From Siphonodentalium dalli (lineage: Eukaryota; Mollusca; Scaphopoda; Gadilida; Siphonodentaliidae): 64,000 nt of DNA. Both the position numbers and the translations under genes were made by a program. The stretch covers positions 229,902,961 through 229,966,960 of the forward strand of contig CP136066.1 in assembly GCA_032622095.1 (NCBI GenBank), in the 5' to 3' direction. Positions 58,050-64,000 of the stretch are shown here, in pieces (the stretch's first letter is position 1; each line of letters opens with the position of its first letter). The notes beneath the pieces are model-generated. The model searched no databases and was not told the DNA's origin. It saw nothing but the letters and a program-made list of their open reading frames with translations.

Positions 58050-58184
58050 TGCGATATGCAACGTTCTTTACGTGACAGGAAATAGTGCCACGTGGCATTT
58101 GACTTGCGGTTTGTCGTGTATATACTTTCCGTACGCTACGTCTCAAAATACTATATGGCTTGCAATATTTTTCCAAGAAACTTT

Positions 58185-58597
58185 AAAGGTGGATTATCTC
58201 TTCAGCAACATGATCTTTATAGTTTCCTTGGTATGAATAAATAATAAATACGAATCGAATACCCCTGTCCGGAAACATGTCAATCAATTAATATTGATTT
58301 TATTTGGAATGTTAATTAACTGAAAATACTATCTACTTGATTCGCATTTAATATTACTTTTGATACAATCAATCGGAGACATTTTACGGCTCGCATTCGT
58401 TGGGCCTCTGGAGGCCTCTATCCAAAAGTTATATTTCTAGAACAAAGAAGTGTGCTAAAATTGAATAAAATAATATCGAGATAAAATCAATATTAATTGA
58501 TAGAATTCATTTCGGGGCAGGGATTTCCAACCCATACATATTATTTCGTACCCAGGAAACTATCTAAAATGTGTCATTTAAAGAGATAATCCATCTT
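58185..58597. mobile_element. MITE-like element with AAAGGTGGATTATCTCTT ends
   Basis: The right end 'aagagataatccatcttt' is the complement of the left. 'atcaattaatattgatttta' and its inverse lie inside both arms. Target duplication is not clear. Confidence 0.7.
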
Positions 58598-59383
58598 TTT
58601 GTGAATGAATAGTTTGAAAAGTTATTTCATTAAATATACGCCATTAAATACGTCAGAGTCTTTATTTATCTGGGACTATTTATTTTCTCGGACAACCAAC
58701 GCATACATGTAGTTGCGTGAAACGTCATCGTGGGCCTTTCGCGTCTCACTTGTTTTATCGAGGTTTTGGATCATGTAATAAATATAATCCACAACTCGTC
58801 CACATTGATTTTTATAGCGGAATTTACAAAACTCGTCCAGTAAAGTAGCTCTGGACCTCGCCAAAGGCTCTCTCCATGCCTAATTTACTGTTTTGTAAAT
58901 TCCGCTATAAACTGGGGACTGGTTGTATATCCTCTTATGTGTAACATGCTGATTAACTTTTTTAAATCAGGACATCGTACGCATGTGCATTTAAAATATC
59001 AAGTAAGGTCAATATGACCTTATTTGGATAACAGGATGGTTTATATGTTTCCCGCTGCCTGGCATGCAGTGTTGCGCCTATATTTAGTTTCACAAGGTTT
59101 ATCGAATTGAACATACAAGCTTTCGAATCTGGTTTCGACGCATGCATGTACATGTAGGCCAACGTGCAATTTGACGTATACTGTATTGTGTTCTGACGTA
59201 TACTGTATTGTGTTCTGACAATTAACAATAAACATTGAAAAATTAAATGTCTTTTTCATTTCGTCGTTCACATGCATGCAGAGCTATGCGAGTAACGACA
59301 AGTCCTTGGTTCGGTTTATCGGCAGGTCTATTTCTAAGTAATTTGGAATGTGGGATAAGGATATGTTTCTAAATTCACGCTCA
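58598..59383. other. downstream sequence, nothing firm
   Basis: 58812-58830 and 58893-58911 ('gcggaatttacaaaac' and inverse) form a small inverted repeat. 59168-59218 has a doubled 'gacgtatactgtattgtgtt'. An exon-like pair of sites at 58972-59003 (32 nt) breaks the phase rule. Confidence 0.4.
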
Positions 59384-59387
59384 TTAA

Positions 59388-59725
59388 CCCTTTACCCAAC
59401 AGAACGGCCCTGTGCCAATGCATTCTCTTATATATGCGAGTCGACCATAGGTCGCCTCGCATATATAAGAGAATGCATTGGCTTAACACATTAAAAATTA
59501 TAAAATTGTTTTTTTAGGCCAATGCATTATCTTATATATGCGAGGCGACCTATGGTCGACTCGCATATATAAGAGAATGCATTGGCACAGGGCATAACTG
59601 TAACTATCACAATGTCGTCAAGGAGCCGGTTCCAATGATATCCATATTTGTATGGTTCTATTGAGACAGACCGAAGATATTTTAGGCTGTTGAAGCTTTA
59701 TTTGGCCGGTTTGTTGGGTAAAGGG
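59388..59725 (-). mobile_element. TTAA hairpin MITE, short spacer
   Basis: TTAA at 59384-59387 and 59726-59729; spacer shortened to about 30 bp, both hairpins intact. Confidence 0.92.
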
Positions 59726-59853
59726 TTAAAAAAACCGCTAATTTAAAAATATCTCCGTTATTTATTTATTTATATAATCACCCCATTCAATTATATCTTG
59801 ATATTCATTTAGACAAGCTATTGTTTATATCAATTTTCTACGATTCTAAGTTT

Positions 59854-60221
59854 ACCCTGTGCCAATGCATTCTCTTATATATGCGAGTCAACCATAGGTC
59901 GCCTCACAAATATAAGAGAATGCATTGGCCTAACAACTTTTTACAATTTTAATAATGTTTTCTTGTATTCTTTAACAATTTTATAATTTCACCCATACAG
60001 AGCCCCAGACACCATGAGCAGACGACGCTCTTCTATATGCTTATATATATGTGTGGGGCTCCCTGCAGGGTAATGGATGTTTTTTATTTTATGTCCTAAA
60101 AATTGTAAGAAATGTTTTTAAAACAAAATGATAAAAAATTGTTAGGCCAATGCATTCTCTTATATATGTAAGGCGACCTATGGTCGACTCGCACATATAA
60201 GAGAATGCATTGGCACATGGT
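59854..60221. mobile_element. hairpin element, second carrier type
   Basis: Two hairpins with the central 'ggggctccctgcagggtaat' block; outer ends ACCCTGTGCC / GGCACATGGT with a further AAGTTT/AAACTT symmetry. Matches 36982-37360 closely. Confidence 0.85.
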
Positions 60222-60739
60222 AAACTTACAGTCCTCACAGTTACCCAGATCGAATACCAATCGCTATATAATCCTAGCATCGCGTGGCACCTGTTACTCT
60301 GATTGATTACCAATCGCTATCTAATCGTAAATCCAAAAACAGTCATGTATCCTTTCATTATGTATACATAGTGGTAGTGGTTATATCAGCTTAGAGAGGG
60401 ACAATCCGAATTACAGATTGCTACATGATATGACTTGAATAAGTCTTTCTAGTACATTTATGTAACACTATGTCGATAATCGTTCTGTTTTTAAAGAACT
60501 GTATCACAGGGGGCTGATGCCGACTGATATCATCAGTTCAAGTTTTTGAGTTATTTGCATGGGTTGTCGTCCGTCATCAATTTTCTTCGGTATAACATAA
60601 CCTACATACATCCCTCATTCGAGCATTACCATACTTCACAAGGATCGTCGGGGTGACCATATATAGATGGAAGCAATATAATTTGTCCGAAATTCGTTGA
60701 AAAGCATGGTCGCTAGAGCAGCCAGATTTTACTATTTAA

Positions 60740-61189
60740 ACGCCACTTAATTTTCGAACTCCCAGATTACTTTATATAAAATATATGCCATATTATATAC
60801 CATTTGAAAGAGGAAGTTCCAAAACATTATATTATCAACTTATCCGGTGTAATAAACTGTAGACATGTTGTTTTTGTTGATTTGCCAACGCGTTTTTTCA
60901 CCAAGATTGAAGTAAAAATCAGTATTATTTTCAATGCAGGGGGAATAACTCTATATATTATAGATAGCGTTCTTCCCCTTTCATTGAAAAAGTTTGAATT
61001 CTGTTGCATTCTGTGTGTCAGAGGGGGTAGTCTTCAGCAGTTTTCTATTTCTCCGTGGGCATCTTCTGAGACACTTTTTTTCAAATAGTGATGAATTATA
61101 GTATTTTAATCATATTTTATGGCATAGATTGTTATTAAATCAAGTCACTATCAAAAAAATAATCGGAGACTCGAAAATTAAGTGGGCCT
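60740..61189. mobile_element. TTAA|AGGCCCAC element, best copy
   Basis: TTAA at 60736-60739 and 61190-61193; right end 'gaaaattaagtgggcct', left end slightly mutated. Internal small hairpin around 'gggggaataactctatat'. Confidence 0.8.
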
Positions 61190-61193
61190 TTAA

Positions 61194-62034
61194 TCGGTAT
61201 TTGTAAATCTACACTTTCTGTAGTTTAGGAATGGATACCACACATTTAATGTGTATGTGATTCTACTCTTTTGTTTTAATTCATGCATACACAAAATGTA
61301 TCTTTACCAAAATAATGACATGAGCGGTAACACTTCTGTAGGTCACACTGGTGTAAATACCATCGCAGCCCCACCCCCCCCCCCCCTGTGGTTGCGGGAG
61401 GAGTAAAAAGTTTCACAGTTAAAACACTCTGGGATGTGATTGGATGCATGAATTAAAAGTAAACTGTTGACAAAAATTCAAGGAATCATTCTCCCACAAA
61501 CTTAATTTGCCAAGAGGCCCATTCATTAAAGATGATATGAAGTCTGTTGTGGCCTTTTAGAAATTTTAAGTGTGATTAAATAAATGACAATATTTTTTTA
61601 GTGCGGAACTGACCCTAGTTATGAAAAAACGAAAATTTGAAGTGGATTCCCTGCTAGACGGTGTTGATTTTTTATTGGGGAAAGTTTCCACAGATGTCAA
61701 GCTCACATAATCCGAAGGCAGTTTGAACAGTTTCCATTTTACCTCTTATGCAGATCAACAAACGTTAACATTGAAGCCTATGGAAAATATTTACACGAGT
61801 GTAACCTGTAGCTTCCATGTGTAATGGTTTTACTAACATTTGTCCTACGATTGATTCAATGAGCTTGCGATAGAAGTGCATGCTCTTTAGAGGCAAATTT
61901 AGGTAGAATCACTAAATGTTGAATTTTATACTTATCACGTACATGTAGTTAGTTGTGGTACAAATGCATTTTGATAACATTTTTTTGCGTTCGTTTTCTA
62001 ACACATAGCTTTCTGTATCGAAATGCCTGCACAA
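61194..62034. other. sequence with a C run and an open stretch
   Basis: 61373-61386 is a C run. From 61603 a 35-codon frame (…LVMKKRKFEVDSLLDGV…) follows an acceptor-like 'atttttttag' but enters in a different phase from the micro-exon gene; unassigned. 61930-62045 is a decayed Harbinger-like MITE end. Confidence 0.4.
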
Positions 62035-63560
62035 ATCGCCAGACAAAGTAAATTAGGTAGCAATACACGTATTGATAGCAATTTTGGCCAACCTGGGAAG
62101 GGGTACTGTACTTCAAACCTATGCTGAGCCATTATCTTTGGCATAGGTCCTATCAGACATGTTTTAATTTCGAAAGAAATTGTAGATGCAATCATATGTC
62201 TGTACTTTAGCTTCTTTGTAAACAAGATGTCATTGAGTTATGCCCCTTGGTTTGCATGCACAAAACGCTCAATTTTACCCATTATTTTACTCAAATTGAC
62301 TATTTTCAACCCCAAAACAGATCATGACAGAGCGAATGTCAGTAAGTAGGCTTCTTTCACCCGAATAAATCTATGTTAGAGCTGAGAAATATTTGAAATT
62401 GATAAAAAGTAATCATATCAATTTGAAAAAAACGTCTTTTAAGCGCAGATGGCAGAATTCAGGAGAGAGATATCGGGCTATTTTCCTGTAACCAATAATA
62501 CAGTGTTGGCCTTCACTGAATACGAAAATCCTGTTGCATATCCAATTTTGTGTGTGAACTTTTCCAGTTTGTAAAATAATTAAACCTTCAAACCAGTAAT
62601 GACACATTTAACACAGGCTACACTGGCTGGTACGCCCCCAGATACTTATTGTTCTATTTTCCAGACCCCCCTACAACAACCCGATAAATCGTGTACTACT
62701 ACCTTAAAGGAAAATAGAGTTATCCTCCAGAGTAACTGATGCATATATAACCACAGCACCACCCTCCCCCAAATGTGAACCGTAATGTTTGTGTTTCACC
62801 AATCATAGTAGCCATACAACGCTGAATTTGTTTTTTGCCCTGTGTGAGCATTCAGTGACTTGTCAAGCTGAAATCCATAGTATTTATAGCTTCTGAGACA
62901 TAAACTATACGCAAATGCACCTAATATAGAGCACAAAAGTTATCAATACGAAACTGTGAATAGAAACTCACAGACGAAGATAGGAAATATCAAAATTTCA
63001 GTAGATTGTCACTAATTTATCCAGTTTGAAAGTCTCTCAAAGGTAGCAAAACACGATTTCCAGCAATTTTGGCCAAACTGGGAGGGGGTACTGTACTTCA
63101 ACTCTATGCTGAGCCAATACCTTATGCATAGATCCCATCAAGCATGGTTTAGTTTCGCCAGAAATTGTAGGTGTAATCATCTGTCTGTACTTTAGCTTCT
63201 TTGTTCAGTTATGCCCCTTGGTTTGCACGCACAAAACGCTCAATTTTACCCACTTTTTACTCAAATTGACCATTTTCAAACCACAAACATATCATATGAC
63301 AGAGTGAATGACAGTAAATAAGCTTCTTCCCCCTAATAGAAATATTCGAAATAGAAATTTTGTTATCACCCGAATAAATCTATGTGAGAGCTGAGAAATA
63401 TTTGAAATAGATAAAAAGTAATCGTATCAATTCGAAAAAAATGTCTTGCAAGCGCAGATGATATAATTCAGGGGAGAGAAATCTGGCTATTTCCCTGTAA
63501 CAGATAATACAGCGTTGGCCTTCACTGAACACGAAATATCCAAATTTTCACTTTTATATC
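62035..63560. repeat. ~0.55-kb block duplicated 1 kb apart
   Basis: 62080-62620 and 63075-63540 share 'agcaattttggccaa', 'ggggtactgtacttcaa', 'atgccccttggtttgca', 'cacaaaacgctcaattttac' and 'cagcgttggccttcactgaa'-like strings in the same order. Non-coding; 50-70 bp of indels separate the copies. Confidence 0.85.
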
Positions 63561-63873
63561 ATTCTTCAATTTAAGTGCAACAATTGTATATTTCTACTCT
63601 GAAATGGACCCTATGTATACTAATTGACAAAATATTCCACACAGGTTTTGCTATTTTTCAGACGCATCCCATGGCTGCATTTCTTGTTCAAATAGGTGGT
63701 TATCATTTGAAACGTTGAAATACATCATTCCACTTGTCTTTCGGTGTGTAATATAAGTCGGGCTTGTTGAAATGATTAAGTAAATGAGTTCCTTGGTCTT
63801 CATCCGTGTATCATTCGCCCAATGCTCTCACGAACATTTAACGATTAACCCTTGCGCTGGCGCAACATTAAAG
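63561..63873. other. unassigned sequence
   Basis: Nothing recognised on either strand. Confidence 0.4.
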
Positions 63874-64000
63874 ACCCTGTGCCAATGCATTCTCTTATAT
63901 ATGCGAGTCGACCATAGGTCGCCACGCATATATAAGAGAATGCATTGGCCTAACAATTGTTTGTCATTTTTATAATTTTTTCTTATATTCTTCAACAATT
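63874..64000. mobile_element. hairpin element cut by the window end
   Basis: 'gaccctgtgccaatgcattc' begins a complete hairpin (63880-63949) and AT-rich spacer; the rest lies outside the window. The left context is of the second carrier type (ACCCTGTGCC). Confidence 0.85.

Noticed and set aside
58972-59003. 32-nt exon-like segment with good sites
   Set aside because: Not a multiple of three and located after the gene's stop and polyadenylation signal.
1-64000. rRNA, CRISPR arrays, operons, prokaryotic promoters or terminators
   Set aside because: None seen; repeat arrays here have no CRISPR-like spacers and the sequence is of animal nuclear type.

Overview
This window looks like animal nuclear DNA, most likely from a marine invertebrate and possibly a lophotrochozoan such as a mollusc. 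Evidence: AT-rich sequence with no bacterial-style gene packing, dense MITE-like elements, two tRNA-derived SINEs, a LINE tail, and a satellite built around a 'ggccgccagcagcc'-type palindrome that I associate with mollusc genomes. The species assignment is inference.

Main result: almost the whole window (about 1.1 to 57.3 kb, + strand) appears to be one very intron-rich gene made of tiny symmetric exons. Fourteen well-supported exons of 18 to 180 nt (nine are 33 nt or shorter, five are 18 to 21 nt... see entries) are each flanked by a pyrimidine-rich AG acceptor and a GT donor. Every one is a multiple of three and is read as two bases, whole codons, one base, so every intron is phase 1. The series ends at 57.02 kb in an exon with the same entry phase, a stop codon and an AATAAA signal. 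The encoded peptides are rich in Met, Pro, Gly and Ala. Three larger exons are low-complexity: Gly/Leu (16.15 kb), Ala/Pro (34.46 kb) and Ala/Pro (43.49 kb). I recognise no known family. The architecture resembles the 'micro-exon genes' described in schistosomes, but the sequence does not. Further, weaker exon candidates are listed with low confidence, including possible alternative terminal exons at 22.5, 29.5 and 43.2 kb.

The gene shows exon turnover. An 18-nt exon occurs three times (36.5, 39.3, 40.1 kb). A 21-nt exon is duplicated at 17.9 kb, and its second copy is split by a TTAA-inserting MITE. Tandem repeats sit directly on exon 3' ends: eight copies of a splice-donor segment at 43.6-43.9 kb, a 27-bp array after the exon at 12.7 kb, and a 46-bp array at 22.5 kb.

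The introns are full of non-autonomous elements. The dominant family is TTAA-flanked with a CCCTTTACCCAACA terminus (piggyBac-like by target site), and each copy carries two near-perfect ~68-bp hairpins. The same hairpin also occurs in other carriers and as a six-copy, ~148-bp-period tandem array at 14.7-15.5 kb. Other elements are Harbinger-like MITEs (TAA duplications), TA-flanked Tc1/mariner-like MITEs, several foldback hairpins, a 0.84-kb 20-bp minisatellite (6.4-7.2 kb) and several large direct duplications. The only recognisable conserved protein domain is a Myb/SANT-like fragment on the minus strand at 42 kb, probably transposon-derived. From 57.3 kb to the end there are only repeats and unassigned sequence.
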